DNA of 64,000 nucleotides from Colius striatus (GCF_028858725.1 NC_084761.1:97055971-97119970); one strand, 5' to 3'; counted from the stretch's first letter, positions 23,901 through 54,730 are shown. Numbers and translations: made by a program. The notes: generated from the sequence alone by a model not told the origin.

Positions 23901-26900
23901 GTTGGAGGCATGTTGTAAGAAGGAGGGTGAGTAATGGGTGAGACAAGCCAGAGAGGGAAGTGGCAAGTCCCCTGTCTCTCCATGTCTTTAAATCAAGACA
24001 GAGGGCCTTTCTGGATGAGACCTCTTGGCTCCCAAAGTGCTGCTTAACGACCTGTGATAGATGGGAGGCTGGATTAGATCATCCACTGATCCCTTTATAG
24101 CCCTGAACTCTCCAGAGGCTTCTATGAATGGCCCTTCAAACCACTGCCCTGGCTCTCTCCCTGCCAAAGGAGCCCAGCAAGAACCCTGCAGCCCCTGTTT
24201 AGCCATGCCATGGGTCTGGGCTGTGCCCCTGGACCCCAGCAGCACCCACCTCCTTGGGATCTGCTGCATCATCTCCTTTGGTGTGGGGTGAAAGAGCCTG
24301 AGCTCCAGGGAAAGCCCTTGCAGATGGGCAGTGGGATGAGGACCATGTGTGTGGAGCATCCCCCCAGGATCACTCTGGGAAGGGTTTGCCACATCAGAGC
24401 GTTAGCACCAGAGCATTGCTGGTGCCTGGGACAGCCACAGCCCGGTGGCAGGAGGGTTGGGGATCAAAAGGAAGGTACTGAATTTAAATGGAACTGTTTC
24501 CCCTCCTGAACCAGCTGCCAAAGCCTCCTGGATTGCTGCAGGCATTCCTGACCCCCTCTGCAGGGAGGTGTGTGGCTTTAATGCAGTTACCTATGGAGGC
24601 TGTGTGAGACACAGCTCATGATATCACAGAATCATTTGGGTTGGAAAAGGGCTTTAGGATGGTGGAGTCCCAGCCCTGCCCTCACCCTGCCCAGCCCAGC
24701 ACTAACCCCTGGCCCTCAGCACCTCAGCTCCACGGCTTTGGGATCCCTCCAGGGCTGGGCACTCCCCCAGCTCCCTGGGCAGCCTGGCACAGGGGTGACA
24801 CCCCTCTCAGGGAAACAGTTCTTCCTCAGCTCCAACCTCACCCTCCCCTGGGGCAGCTTGAGGCCACTCAAAGCCATTTCCTCCTGTCCTGTCACTCATT
24901 ACTTGGGAGCAGAGCCCCACTCTCAGCTCACTGCAGCCTCCTGTCTCCCCTCAGGCTCCTCTTCTCCAGGCTGAACACTCCCATTGCCTCCTGTGCTGTG
25001 CCTCTCCCATGGGCTCAGGGAGGGGGGTGTTCTGTCAGTGTCCCCATGGAGTGTCCCCATGGGCCGTGGCCGGGTGGTCGCTTCTCCCCCAGATGCCAAC
25101 GGGGCCTCTGTGGATGTTCTGCACACCACCTTCCCTCCAGGCCCTTTGGCTCCTTGTGGCCAATGTCTTGGTGGCCACTTGGTGCTTCCAGACTCTTTCA
25201 GATGCTTTTTTCCCCTCGTGCCTCTTCCCTGGCCCATCTGTGTTTCATCAGCTCCTGCCCAGCTGCAGGATCCCTGTGGATCCAGCCAGTCTCAGCCTGC
25301 TTCCTCTATTGTTCCTGTTTGTGCCCCAGGGTGGAGAGATGCCACCCCAGCCTCCCCCTTTCAGCCCACTGCCACTTTCCCTGGGGCTCTGCAGGCAGCT
25401 TCCTGCCAGGCAGCAGTGTCAGAGGAGGAGGGATGGCTCCCCATCAATCCAGAGCTCAGAACCTGCCTCACTGCCACTCTCTCTGCAGCATTAAGAGACA
25501 GTTTTACCAATTCCTCAACATTGAAGGCCCTCAACATCCTGAGGAATGTTTCTGAGCTAAAAAGACAAGGATATACTTTTCCAACCTATTTCCCCCCCAC
25601 ACCCCTGCAGCCTTCAGGGCTCAGAAAGCCTCAGAGGCTGCAGGGTGCAACAGCCATGGTTTGAGAAGGCCCCCAGGAATACTTTTGGAGGAGGGAAATT
25701 ACAGGCAAAGAGGTTTCCCATCTGCAATCACGCTCCAGGCTGGCTGAGGAAAACATTCCTGTGGCTGCCCAAGCCCTGCAGACACACTCTGCTATCTTAT
25801 CAAAAGTCCTTGGCCAACTCTTCAGCCTTGATGCTGCCCCTCCTGAGTTTTCAGAGCACTTAAATGCCATCTCTGGTGATGAAGAGCAATGCTAGCTAAT
25901 GTCTGTAAAAGAAAATCAGGTGATGGCAGCAGGGTTGCTCCCAGGACAAGGGGTAATGGGCACAAACTGGAACACAGGCAGTGCCCCTGGCACAGGGGGA
26001 GAAAGACCTTTGGTGCTGAGGGGAGGGAGCCCTGGCCCAGGCTGCCCAGGGAGGGTGTGGAGGCTCCTTCTCAGGAGGTTTCCAACCCCACCTGGACACG
26101 TTCCTGTGCCCCCTGAGCCAGGGGAAGCTGCTTTAGCAGGGGCTGGGGCAGCTCTGCAGGGCCCTGCCAGAGGTCCTATGATTCCCCAGGGCAGGGAGTG
26201 CCCTGGATGATAGTGTGGGCTCATCACCCTGTGCTGGAACATGGCACACCCCCCTCTGCTCTCCTGATTAACACCCCCTCAAATCTCCAAGATACAGGTT
26301 CATTCCCCCTCCAGTTTTTGCCAGCTCGTTGCTGTGGTTATTAAATTGCCCCTGGGATAGGTGAGAGCTGGAATATGTCACAGAATCACAGAGTCTGAAG
26401 GGTTGGAAGGGACCTGGAAAGCTCATCTAGTGCAACCCCCCTGCCAGAGCAGCAGCACCTAGAGCAGGGCACACAGGGACTCATCCAGCTGGGTTGGAAT
26501 GTCTGCAGAGAAGGAGCCTCCACAGCCCATCTGGGCAGCCCTGGATCATTGTTCTCTTCCAAAGCTTTCTCCTCCCTTGCTGTCTTTGGACATCCTTCCC
26601 CAGCCCAACACCAAGCTGTTGTGGAATGGCTCTTCCCAAGAGCTCAGGAGGCAGGAGCAGCACTGTGGGTCTCACCCCTGGAGATGAAGCTGTGACTGAG
26701 GAAGCCAAACAGCACGAGGGGAAACCTCTGAGCAGGGAGATGTCAGAAGAAAGAGTCCCAGCCAGTCTGGAGCTTGCTGGCAGCAGAAGTGGTTGGAAAC
26801 TTGGGGGTGTTTCTGGCAGACTGGGATTTACTCAGCAGCTTCTGCTGGTGGGAATGGTGCAGGTGGTGTCTGTGTGGGAAGTCAGGGAGGTCAGAAGAGG

Positions 26901-29900
26901 AGGAGGTCTCGTGCCTCTGGCTGGAGGCTTTGCCTTCCCAGCCCCAGGGACAGCTGGCTCTGGCTTCAGTGCATCATTTCACATGGCCCTTCTCATTTCC
27001 AAGATGAATAAATAAACACCCCCCCCCACACACCAATAAAGCTATTCTATGTGGAAAGGGGGGGGGGGATGAAACCTGTGAGGGTTTGCAGTACTCCTGA
27101 TGGTTTTGCCTGCTGCCACACCTCTCCCTGTTTTGATTGCAGGCTCAGGCACCAAGCACACAAAGAGCTTTACGCCTACAAGCAGGTGAGATGATCCACA
27201 GTAAGTTTCCTTTGTCCCTTTGGCTTAGCACCAAATTCCTGCCAGCTCCCTCATGCTGTTCTCCTTGGGAAGGAAGCTTTTGGTCTTCCAAGAGCAGTTG
27301 TAGCTCCTGAGCAAACCTCTGGCTCTGCTGGTTTATCCTACCAACGGGGCATCCCAGGAGCTTCTCTCTCTCCCCTGTTAGTCTGCAGGTCTCTGCTTTT
27401 CAGATGAGGTCCCTGAGCCATGGGGACATCTCCCCTTGAGCTGGGCAACCTCTCTGTGTTCCCCCCTCAGCAGCTACACCATCCCTTCCCCAGCATCAGA
27501 CAGTGGTTGGGCGGGGTCTCAGTGCACTCCCCAGGCTGGACACAGCTGCTGTGTTAAAAGAAACCGAGTCAGGAGGTGCCTGGTGGGTCCCTGCTGCAGT
27601 GTCCTGTTTGCTCTGGGGTTTGGGTCATTTCTGTGCCTCTGCTCTGTCACTGGAGCAGGAAACTGGGAGGAGCTGGGCTGGGACAGGAACACAGGGTGGT
27701 CCTGCACTGATGGCCCTCTCCAGCTGGATGGAGTGGAAATGGAGCAGCAGATGCTCACACAGGAGCTTGTTGCAGAGTGTGGGAGCCCTGGAGGTTCAAA
27801 TCTCGGGGGGCAACCTCCTGGATTTGGCCCTGTGTTTGTGGTTTTAGCTGTGCCCAGGGAGGGGGAAGGCCCAGTGCCCTCCCTGGGAACGACTTTCCCA
27901 GCCTTTCCAGCTCTCCTTTTGTGGAGTTTTCCCTTCCAAGGCTCCTGGCAGCAGCTGTCCCTGACCTCAACTCCCTGTCCCACAGGTTATACTCAAGGAG
28001 AAGGTGAAGGAGCTGAACCTCCATGAGGTGAGTACCTCCCTGGAGCTTCCCCCTCCTCTTCCTCACACTGGGATGGAGGAGGACAAGCACAGACAAAAGG
28101 GCCCAAAACCTCCACTTGGACTCCATGGGGAGCAAAACACACAACCAGAGCTTGGGAAATCTGCAAAGCACAAGTGCTCTACTTGTTTTTGGGGAGTGGG
28201 AAAGGGCACCCCAAAGCCTGGAAGCCTTCATCCCACTCCATGAATGCCTTTGTGGGCCATTACTGCAGTAGCAGTACTAATATTTGCAGTGTTACTCTTT
28301 CCTGCAGCAGTGTTACAGTTGGTACTCACTGCAGGGTGACTTGTTGCATTCCTTGCTGCATCATCCTTCTTTCCTGCATGATTCTTTTCCTTCTTTACTG
28401 CACTCTTCTCCTTCACTGCACCTTTTATCACCCTCCACTGCATCATTCCTCTTCCCTGCATTACTTTTTCATCTGCTGCATCCTTATTCCCCCCCTGCAT
28501 CCTCTTTTTTCTTCACCACATTGTTGTTATCTGCTGCATTAGGATCATTTATTGCATCAGCATTTCATTTCTTGGCTGCACTCGTAGCCTTTACTTCATC
28601 CTGGCTGTCAGAACTGACTTCACTGGCATTGCTGACTGCATCAGCATTGGTCCTCTTGCTGCCTTACCCATGGTTGGGGCAGAGGCTGAGCTGTGTACAA
28701 AGAGGGTCCCTCGTGGGTTCCTCTTTGCCTGCAGAGAAGAGGCAGGCAAAGGGGCTTCTGCTCAGATGGGGTAAGAACTAAACCCCCTTTTTCCAGCCCC
28801 CAAATCCATGGGGGGGGGGGGGGGGTCTTCTGGGGCTGGGGAAGAGGCAAAGCAAAGCTGTGGGAGAAGTCTTGGACACATCTGAGTTACCCTGGGGCAC
28901 CTCCACCTCACAGCCCCTTCACACCTCAGTTCTCTGAGGGTTCCCAGGCTGTTTTAAGGGCTGAGGGTCCCTATTTACCCTCCAGTTTTCATGGCTGAAG
29001 TCAAGCAGGGGTCTACTCAAACCCTGCTTCCAAGCCAGGCTGGATTTATTTCCCCTCCTGACCACAAAAATGCCCACCCACAGCTCCAGCCACAAACCTC
29101 CCCTGTTAAATACCTCCCCCATTTACTTACAAACCCCTGTCTTGCTTTTTAAGTCCCTGAACAAAGCAACAAGAGCCCATCCCACATCTCACCCTCTGCT
29201 CCCCACAGCCAAGGAACCAAACAGAGCCCTCCCTCCTCCAGGCCCCTGGTTCTGATCCACTCACATTAAATTCACCTGCAGTGGGTTGGGTTGAAAGCAC
29301 TTCCCAGGGGGAGAAGCTCGTTGCAGGAGGGGTTTGGGAACCCTCTGGAGTGATTCTGCCCCCTCCTCATCACTGTGGGGGGAAAGGGGTGGATGGAGCA
29401 GCCCCAGCTCACCCCTGCCGTTCAGGAGAGGAGTTTCTCCAGCTCCCTCCACAAATCTCCCTTTTTGGGCATTGGGATTTTGGTATTTAAAGGGTTTTGG
29501 AAAGCAGAGCACAGAGGGGGGGGAAGGGGGGGATTTTGCAACCTCCCAGGCGGCTGCCAGGACTCGCCTAGAGCCCTGCAGAGGGGAAAGTCCCTGCTGA
29601 GCTCTTCAGCCCCGTGTCTGCCTTGGGTTTTCCTCTTTTTTTTTCCATCCCAGGCTCCAGATGACTGTGTTCCTGTGGGACTGACCCCGGCAGACACCCC
29701 AGCATGTGCTCGCTCCATGTGGGGTGGCCGGGAAGGACGGACGGCCCCGGGATCACCCAGAGCCGCCTCCTCCTCCTCCTCCTCCTCCTCCTGCGGGGCG
29801 GCCCTGGGCTGGGGCTGCCGGGGCCTCCCGGGGAGGGGGGAGATGGGGAAAACAGCTCAAACCCCCCCCCGGGAATACCTAGAATGAGTCAGGGGAAAAG

Positions 29901-31578
29901 GACAGCGTGAAGAGATTTGGCCAGGGTGGGGAAACAGCCCCAGGAGTCCCGTCCCTGGGCCGGGGGTTACCCAGCACCGTTCCCCATCCCCGCGGCTGCA
30001 GTGGGGGGCAGGGACCAGGCGGCACCCCCCAGCCCCCAAAACACACCCTGGCCTTGTGGCAGCTGCCCCCGGGGTCTCCTCCACCCCAGCCTCAGGCTGT
30101 CACCCCCCTGCCCGAGGCTCTAAGGGGGGATTTCACCCCTCTGCCACGCAGAAAGCTCCCAAACGCTGCTTGTGCAGCAGCTTCGTGGTGAGAAGGGGGA
30201 GCTGGGGCAGCAGAGGAGGTTGCTTTCCTGCCCTGTGCACGGGGAGGGGTCTCTCTCCCCACCCTCGGTGCATCCTCAGCAGCCAAATTGTCTTGTTTTC
30301 CCCAAAGCAGACACGAGGTGAACACGGAGGGGGGAGGAGAAGAGGGAAACCAGCCACAGGCGCGGCTTAGGGGGAGGGATGGGGGAAGGGAGGAGTGTTT
30401 AGGTCAGCGTGGGGAGGTGTGTGTGTGGTTTGTTGTGCAGAACCCCCCGTTTCCAGCTGCTGACTGCCTTCTCCCTCCCCTCTTCCAGATCTGTGCCGTT
30501 TGCTTGGAGGAGTTCAAGCCCAAGGACGAGCTGGGGATCTGTCCCTGCAAACATGCCTTCCACCGAAAGTGAGTGAGCACCCAGTGCCAGGGGCAGCAAA
30601 AGCCCCTGGGCTACTGGATTTGGGAGGGTTGGATGGGGCTGGGGGCAGCCTGGGCTGGTGGAAGGTGTCCCTGCTTTCATCCAGCCCAAACCAGACTGGG
30701 ATGTCCAGCCCCAAAGGTCCAGTTGTGAGCTGGGAAAACTGCTTCACTTTACACAGAGACCTTTTCCTGTTCCCAAAGGCCTGTGTGTGTGTGTTTACAT
30801 CTGTGAGCAACACAGATGTAACAACACAGATGTTTACAACACAGGCAGTGCCCCTGGCACAGCAGGAGCAAGTCCTTTGGTGCTGAGGGGAGGGAGCCCT
30901 GGCCCAGGCTGCCCAGGGAGGGTGTGGAGGCTCCTTCTCAGGAGGTTTCCAACCCCAGCTGGACACGTTCCTGTGCCCCCTGAGCCAGGGGAAGCTGCTT
31001 TAGCAGGGGCTGGGGCTGCAGCAGCTCTGCAGGGCCCTTCCAGCCCCCACCCGTGGGATTCTCTAAACTCCAGCCACATGCAGAACATCCTGAGCAGTGC
31101 AACAGGCTGCCCAGGGCAGCAGCCACGGCCCCAGCCTGTTGCTGTTCAACGTGTGGCTCTTGGCCACGGGCTTTACTCTGCAGGTTGCCCCGTGGGGAGT
31201 CAGGAATTGCCCTCGACAGTCCTCTGTGATATGTAAACAAACCCACAAACGACCATCGGAGAGCTCAGTGCCCTGTGGCAGCAGGGACGGCTCACCACAG
31301 AGCCCGGGGGCCCGTGGAGGGACGGGGGGAGCCCGGGGGCCGAGCTGAGGAGGTGCAGGGTCTGCAGAGGGCAGGGTCTGCAGAGGGCAGGGTTTGCAGA
31401 GGGCTTCCTGACCCTGCCCTCGCGTCTGTGCCCCCGCAGGTGCCTCATCAAGTGGCTGGAGGTGCGGAAGGTGTGCCCGCTGTGCAACATGCCGGTGCTG
31501 CAGCTGGCTCAGCTGCACGGCTCGCAGGACCCCGGCCCGCCGCAGGGCCCCCTCCCCGGCGCGCACAACGTCGTATAG
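20857..31578 (+). CDS. RNF24: RNF24, RING finger protein 24, complete coding region in five exons
   Basis: Coding exons are 20857-20999, 27143-27185, 27986-28027, 30489-30568 and 31440-31578. All have GT/AG borders with matching phases, giving 447 bp and 148 residues, the length I recall for human RNF24. One membrane segment lies at about residues 24-47 ([20 protein letters not shown]), followed by a basic juxtamembrane part (LRHQAHKE). The C-terminal RING-H2 domain has zinc ligands C78, C81, C96, H98, H101, C104, C115 and C118 ([21 protein letters not shown]). The protein is very close to mammalian RNF24; RNF122, the nearest paralog, differs at both ends. Family knowledge: a membrane-anchored E3-type RING protein, reported to bind TRPC channels and affect their trafficking. 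The start is the first ATG of the exon and matches MSSDF of the family. Coding is certain; the 5' untranslated exons are not. Confidence 0.97.
21355..21993 (+). mobile_element. CR1 LINE fragment, sense, young subfamily
   Basis: Same truncation point (GCCCAGGGGGGCAAGAAGG) and body as the 6712 and 35385 copies; ends GTGTGATTCTGTGAC. Lies just after RNF24 coding exon 1. Confidence 0.92.
22543..22964 (+). mobile_element. CR1 LINE fragment, sense, second young subfamily
   Basis: GAGATGCTGAGGGGACTGGA, GGTGTGGAGGCTCCTTCTCA, ends near CTCTGGGAGTCTGTG. Confidence 0.88.
22965..23118 (+). mobile_element. CR1 LINE 3' fragment, older, directly next to the previous one
   Basis: GAACAAGCTGCCCAGGGAGG, ACTCGATGATCTTGAAGG, TTTTCCAACC. 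A different subfamily from its neighbour, so one inserted into or next to the other. Confidence 0.8.
23119..24621. other. RNF24 intron, nothing recognised
   Basis: Unique sequence with no CR1 and no exon signal that I would support. Confidence 0.5.
24622..24985 (-). mobile_element. CR1 LINE fragment, antisense, young subfamily
   Basis: Begins ATCACAGAATCATTTGGGTT, body matches the reverse complement of the 35385 copy, ends CAGGCTGAACACTCCC. Confidence 0.9.
25925..26192 (+). mobile_element. CR1 LINE 3' fragment, sense, second young subfamily
   Basis: GACAAGGGGTAATGGGCACA, GGAGGCTCCTTCTCAGGAGG, GCAGGGGCTGGGGCAGCTCT. Confidence 0.88.
26376..26548 (-). mobile_element. CR1 LINE 3' fragment, antisense
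   Basis: TGTCACAGAATCACAGAGTC, GGTTGGAAGGGACCTGG, GTGCAACCCCCCTGCC. Confidence 0.88.
27143..27185 (+). CDS. RNF24: RNF24 coding exon 2
   Basis: A 43-bp exon encoding the end of Arg48 and [14 protein letters not shown]. The acceptor is TTTTGATTGCAG and the donor CAG|GTGAGA. It is too short to be found without homology. Confidence 0.95.
27986..28027 (+). CDS. RNF24: RNF24 coding exon 3
   Basis: A 42-bp, phase-0 exon encoding [14 protein letters not shown]. The acceptor is CTGTCCCACAG and the donor GAG|GTGAGT. Being in frame, it could be skipped without a frameshift. Confidence 0.95.
28260..28660. repeat. Degenerate CTGCAT-type repeat in RNF24 intron
   Basis: About 20 copies of a loose 18-25 bp unit (CTGCATCNTTCTT) with pyrimidine-rich spacers. 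It resembles an old, decayed minisatellite. Confidence 0.7.
28810..28825. repeat. Poly(G) run of 16
   Basis: Sixteen G in a row on + in RNF24 intron 4; able to form a G-quadruplex. Confidence 0.9.
29766..29792. repeat. (CCT)9 microsatellite
   Basis: Nine CCT units in the intron before RNF24 coding exon 4. Confidence 0.9.
30489..30568 (+). CDS. RNF24: RNF24 coding exon 4 (first half of RING-H2)
   Basis: An 80-bp exon encoding [20 protein letters not shown] and KHAFHR plus two bases of Lys. The acceptor is CCTCTTCCAG and the donor AA|GTGAGT. It carries zinc ligands 1-5. Confidence 0.96.
30838..31065 (+). mobile_element. CR1 LINE 3' fragment, sense, second young subfamily
   Basis: GTGCCCCTGGCACAGCAGGA, GGTTTCCAACCCCAGCTGGA. 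A further 60-bp remnant (GGGAGGGTTGGATGGGGCTG) lies at 30624-30682, next to RNF24 exon 4. Confidence 0.85.
31440..31578 (+). CDS. RNF24: RNF24 last coding exon (second half of RING-H2, C-terminus)
   Basis: The acceptor CCCCCGCAG is followed by the last base of Lys103, then [15 protein letters not shown] and the tail ending in AHNVV and TAG. The tail is richer in Pro/Gly than the mammalian one, and third positions are almost all G or C, as in the rest of this CpG-dense exon. Confidence 0.96.
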
Positions 31579-32625
31579 CCGGCCCCCGGGCCGCCCCGCG
31601 CCTCGGACACTGCCAGAGCGCTGCGGCGCCAGCGCGGCGGGACGCGGCGGGACGGGCGGCCGGCCCGCAGCACTTTAGGGGCGGCCACGAGGAGCAGCCC
31701 CGCGGCCCCAGCGGCCGCCTGCGCCCGGCCGCGCCGCCAGGGAGGCTGCGGCCCTCGAGCCCGGGCTCCGAGCCCGGCCCCGGGTACGGACTCGCCGGCG
31801 GGGGCTCGGGGCACGTCCTCGGCCTCTCCTGCGCCGCTGCGGCGGCCCCCGCTTGGCCTGCGCGGGCGCGGCTGGAGAGCGCGGCCGGGTCCCCGCAAAG
31901 GGCCGCCGGGGGCTGCGGGCCGCTGGTTGCGGGGGGGTGTCGCGGCCTTCGCCCCCTCCCCAAACCCCCCTGGGCGCGCTGGGCTACCTCAGCCGGGCTC
32001 ATCCCGTCGCCCCGCAGCGGGGCCCGGGATGGCGGCTTTGGGGGGGTCCCCGCGGCAGCGCTTCGCTTTGCCAAACCCCCCGATCCGACCCCTCCCCGAG
32101 CGCAAAAGCTGCGGGAGGCTCTTTGCGGCTCATTCCCGGGGCGGGGGTGTCTCAGTATTACCCGGCAGCGGCTTTCCCGGGCGTGTCCCCCCTCCCCGGG
32201 GTTGTTGCCCCCCCTTTTCCCTTGTAAACGCCGTGTTTATGGAGCGTGGAGCCTCATAGACGTGTTTGTACACTACGAATTCTGCAGCAGAAGGGTTTTG
32301 TTTTTAAAACGTTGGCTGTTTTGGTTTTTTGGGGGGGTTGTTTTGTGGGGGGGGAGGAGGGGGAGTTGTTCGGGGGTTTCATTTCCCCTCGGGGTTGTGT
32401 TTTTTTGTTGGGGATTTGGGGGTTTATTTTGTAAGCTCTATTTTTGTATATTTAATTGCTACTTGAAGATTCTAATAATGCATCTTTTTTGCTAATCACA
32501 CTCTTCTTAAGGAAAAACGAGGAAAGAAAAGGAGGGGGGGAACCCCCTCCCCCCAACCCAAGCACCAACCACGGTTTTGCATGTGATTGGACTTGAAATG
32601 TAAATAAAAGCAGGTTTTGGACGCG
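31579..32625 (+). other. RNF24: RNF24 3' UTR
   Basis: Very GC-rich up to about 32230, then T-rich with stretches such as TATTTTTGTATATTTAATTG that resemble a conserved vertebrate 3' UTR end. The end is set by AATAAA at 32603. Human RNF24 has a longer 3' UTR, so a longer form cannot be excluded. Confidence 0.75.
32603..32608 (+). terminator. RNF24: Poly(A) signal of RNF24
   Basis: AATAAA inside GTAAATAAAAGC, about 1 kb after the RNF24 stop, followed by a GT-rich stretch (GGGCTGTGTTTGTAGG) suitable as a downstream element. Confidence 0.75.
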
Positions 32626-33555
32626 GGGCTGTGTTTGTAGGAAAAGGGCTCGGCCCCCGTGGCCCCAGGAGCCTGGGAATGGGCTGGTTGGGGCTGAGCC
32701 CCCCCGGAATTCCCCCTGGGAGGAGCGAGAGGAGGATTCTCCACCCGGCCTCCCCAGGGAGGGGCTGCCAGGGCTGCAGCTGGAGGAGTTGGGCTCCCAG
32801 CCTCCATCCCGTGGGAGCCTCTAACTCAAACCCCAGCTCCTGCTCTTCTCCAGACAGACAGGAGACCCTCGTCCTCCTCCTCTTGCCTGGCCCCCGCGTT
32901 GCCACCCCCGCAGCCCGGGCTGGAGGCAGCGGAGCTGAGGCAGCGGCTGCTGCCCTCTAGTGCTGCTGCCACCCGGAGCTCTTGTGCTTCAGCTGCAGGA
33001 GGAAAACCAAGGAGGGATCTTCCTCCTCCTCCTCATCACCGTGAGGTGACTGGGGGAAGGCTGCTGCGGGTGGGATGATGCAGCTGAGGGGGCTGGAGCC
33101 AGCACCGAGGCGCTTGGGGTTGTGTTTTACCCCCCGGGGAGATGCCACGTGCCCCCCTCATCATCACCCACATCATCAGGCCCCCAGCAGTCACCACCCA
33201 TCCCTTTGCCATCAAACCCTCAACCACTGCACTAACAGCCCCCACACTGCTGAGAGCCCTCAGGGAGCCCCCCCAGTGCCCAGACTGGTGTGGACACCCC
33301 AGGTCCCAGCCTGAAGGGTCCCTTCCCCCACACCAACAGGCCTTTTACCACCTTCACCTCCTACATCTCTCTTTTCTCTCCCTTGACACACTGCATTGCA
33401 GCTGAGGAGTGGGCAGGGAAGGGTCACAAAGGCTTCCTGAGCAGTGTGTGTTTGTTATCAGCTCCTAAAGTGCCCTGGCAGGGCTCAGCCCTCACCCCCC
33501 ATCCCTTTGCTCTGCGGCCAAGAACGAGACAAGAAGCCAACGAGAGTTTCAAGCA
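32626..33555. other. Short gap between the convergent 3' ends of RNF24 and PANK2
   Basis: About 930 bp, C-rich on + with CATCATCACC-like strings at 33140-33180. No gene. Confidence 0.6.
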
Positions 33556-33575
33556 TATAAAAATAACAGGAGGAT

Positions 33576-33581
33576 TTTATT
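33576..33581 (-). terminator. PANK2: Probable poly(A) signal of PANK2
   Basis: AATAAA on the minus strand within TTGTAATAAAATCC, followed downstream by a T-rich run. It is about 1.5 kb past the PANK2 stop and faces the RNF24 end. Confidence 0.6.
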
Positions 33582-34104
33582 ACAACAGAAAGAACTGACA
33601 CCAAATACACCTAATCCAGCAGGAGCTGGGCTTTGGGCAGCACAGCCCACGGCATCTCCTCCAGCAGCAGCATTCTGGGGTGGGTTCTTCCTTCCATCAG
33701 GCTCAGATCCCCCCACGATGAAAGAATCATCCTTCTGGGGGCTGTAAGAGGCTTCCAGAGCCTCCCAGGCCTGGAGGAAGTCCCCAGGGCTAATTAACCC
33801 CCACCAAGGGCTAATTAACCCCCCCAGCCCAGGCACAAGGATGCTTCCAAAAGCCAAAGTGTGTGGCTGTTTGTTTGCCAGGAGTCAGAGCAGCAGCTGA
33901 GGTTTATCCCGAGGGAGGGACCTGCCTGGAGCGGGGCTCAGTAACGTGCTGGGTGTGATTTGTACCGTGGGAGAGAAGGGCTGAAGTTGAGAAAAGCCAC
34001 ATTCCAGAGTCAGAAGGTGGAGCTGTTTGGAACACATCAGCTTGGGGGACGTGTTGGGTGTCATTTCACAAGAAATGGTGAATAAATGAGGTCTCAGGTG
34101 CAAT

Positions 34105-34260
34105 TTGTTCCGAGAGGCTGTGGCTGCCCCGTCCCTGGGAGTGTCCAAGGGCAGGCTGGATGGGGCTTGGAGCACCCTGGGCTGCTGGCAGGTGTCCCTG
34201 CCTGTGGCAGGGGGTAGAACAACACAAGCTTTAAGGTCCTTTCCACCCCAATCCACTCTG
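34105..34260 (+). mobile_element. CR1 LINE 3' fragment in the PANK2 3' UTR (antisense to PANK2)
   Basis: CCGAGAGGCTGTGGCTGCCC, GGCTGGATGGGGCTTGGAGC, ends TTTCCACCCCAATCCACTCT. Confidence 0.85.
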
Positions 34261-35115
34261 TGCTGCTGAACTCCCAGCTCCAGCCTCACACCCGTGTCTC
34301 CCTGTACCATGTTGTGCTGCAGCACACGCCTGGCACCCGCTGCCCCAGCCCACAGCAGAGCTTTGCCCGTTCCTGCCACGCTGCTCCCTCCCTGCTCTCA
34401 CCCATTTCACTGCTGGGGGAGCTCCCCAGGGACCTGAAGGCTGGAGAAGGCTGGGACTTTACCCACCAGAGACAGCAGGTCCCCCCTAAAGAGAAAGGTG
34501 ACACAGACCTGGATGCAGCACAAGGCCTGAATGGGCCAGAAAAGGCAGGTCCTGTGCAATGAGCCCCACGAGCTGCTGAGCCAGGGCTGCAGCAGCAGGC
34601 AGAGCTGGGTGCCCTTCTGCCCAAAGAGCTGCTTCAGCTCCTGAGGAAAGGTCAAAACCCAGCAAGAACTTGTGCCCAGAGCCCAGCAGGGAGGATTCCA
34701 GCCCCCCCCCCCGCCACTCCTTTGCTTCTTTAAAGCTGCTGTCAGCCTCTCTGGAGTTGTGCAGGAAGCCCCCCCAGCCCCAGAGCTGCTTCCAAGCTGC
34801 TGCAGGGGGGTTTCCCCAGAAACTCCTGTGGCTGAACAATGAAACAATGTTGAAACAGAACATTGGAGACCAGATCCCAAGTGTGTGACTGTAAACAGGA
34901 GTCACCTCTTTGGTATAGTTACATGCAGCCAGGTTTTACAGTGGAGACAAACCTGGGCTGCTACAAGGATGGGCTTCAGCTGCTCAGGCCCCTTCCCCTC
35001 CTCCTCCTCCTCCTCCCCTCAGGTCATGCACAACCCAACAGTCACTGAGCAGATGGAGAAACGTGGGTCTGGTGCTGCAGGAGGCCCTGGTTTATGGGAT
35101 GAGGATGTGCAGGAG

Positions 35116-54553
<19,438 letters not shown>

Positions 54554-54730
54554 CCGCAGCGCGGCCCGGCCCCATGGGCCGCCCGCCCCGCCGCGCCGCG
54601 CCGTGCCGCGCCGCTGCTCACCGCCGCAGCCACCGCCTCCAGCGCGCCTGCGCCAAGCGGCCCCCCGCGCCGCGCGCGCCCCCGGCCCCGGGGCGGCGGG
54701 AGAAGGCGGGACAGGCCGTGACGGAATCCA

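Larger units (their letters stand above)
33556..35115 (-). other. PANK2: PANK2 3' UTR
   Basis: Runs from the TGA to the AATAAA at 33581-33576. It carries a CR1 3' end at about 34105-34260 in antisense and a (CTCC)-rich stretch at 34994-35020. No other coding exon is seen in it. Confidence 0.65.

Noticed and set aside
24641-25664. + strand ORFs of 304 and 226 codons
   Set aside because: The first part is antisense CR1; the rest is low-complexity with no family match.
31275-32495. A 406-codon + strand ORF and a 208-codon - strand ORF over the RNF24 end
   Set aside because: They overlap the true RNF24 last exon and its GC-rich 3' UTR in other frames.
33549-33857. 102-codon minus-strand ORF near the PANK2 poly(A) signal, first suspected to be the last PANK2 exon
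   Set aside because: The true end (GYFGAVGALLEL) was found at 35116-35166. This ORF has no homology and lies in the 3' UTR.
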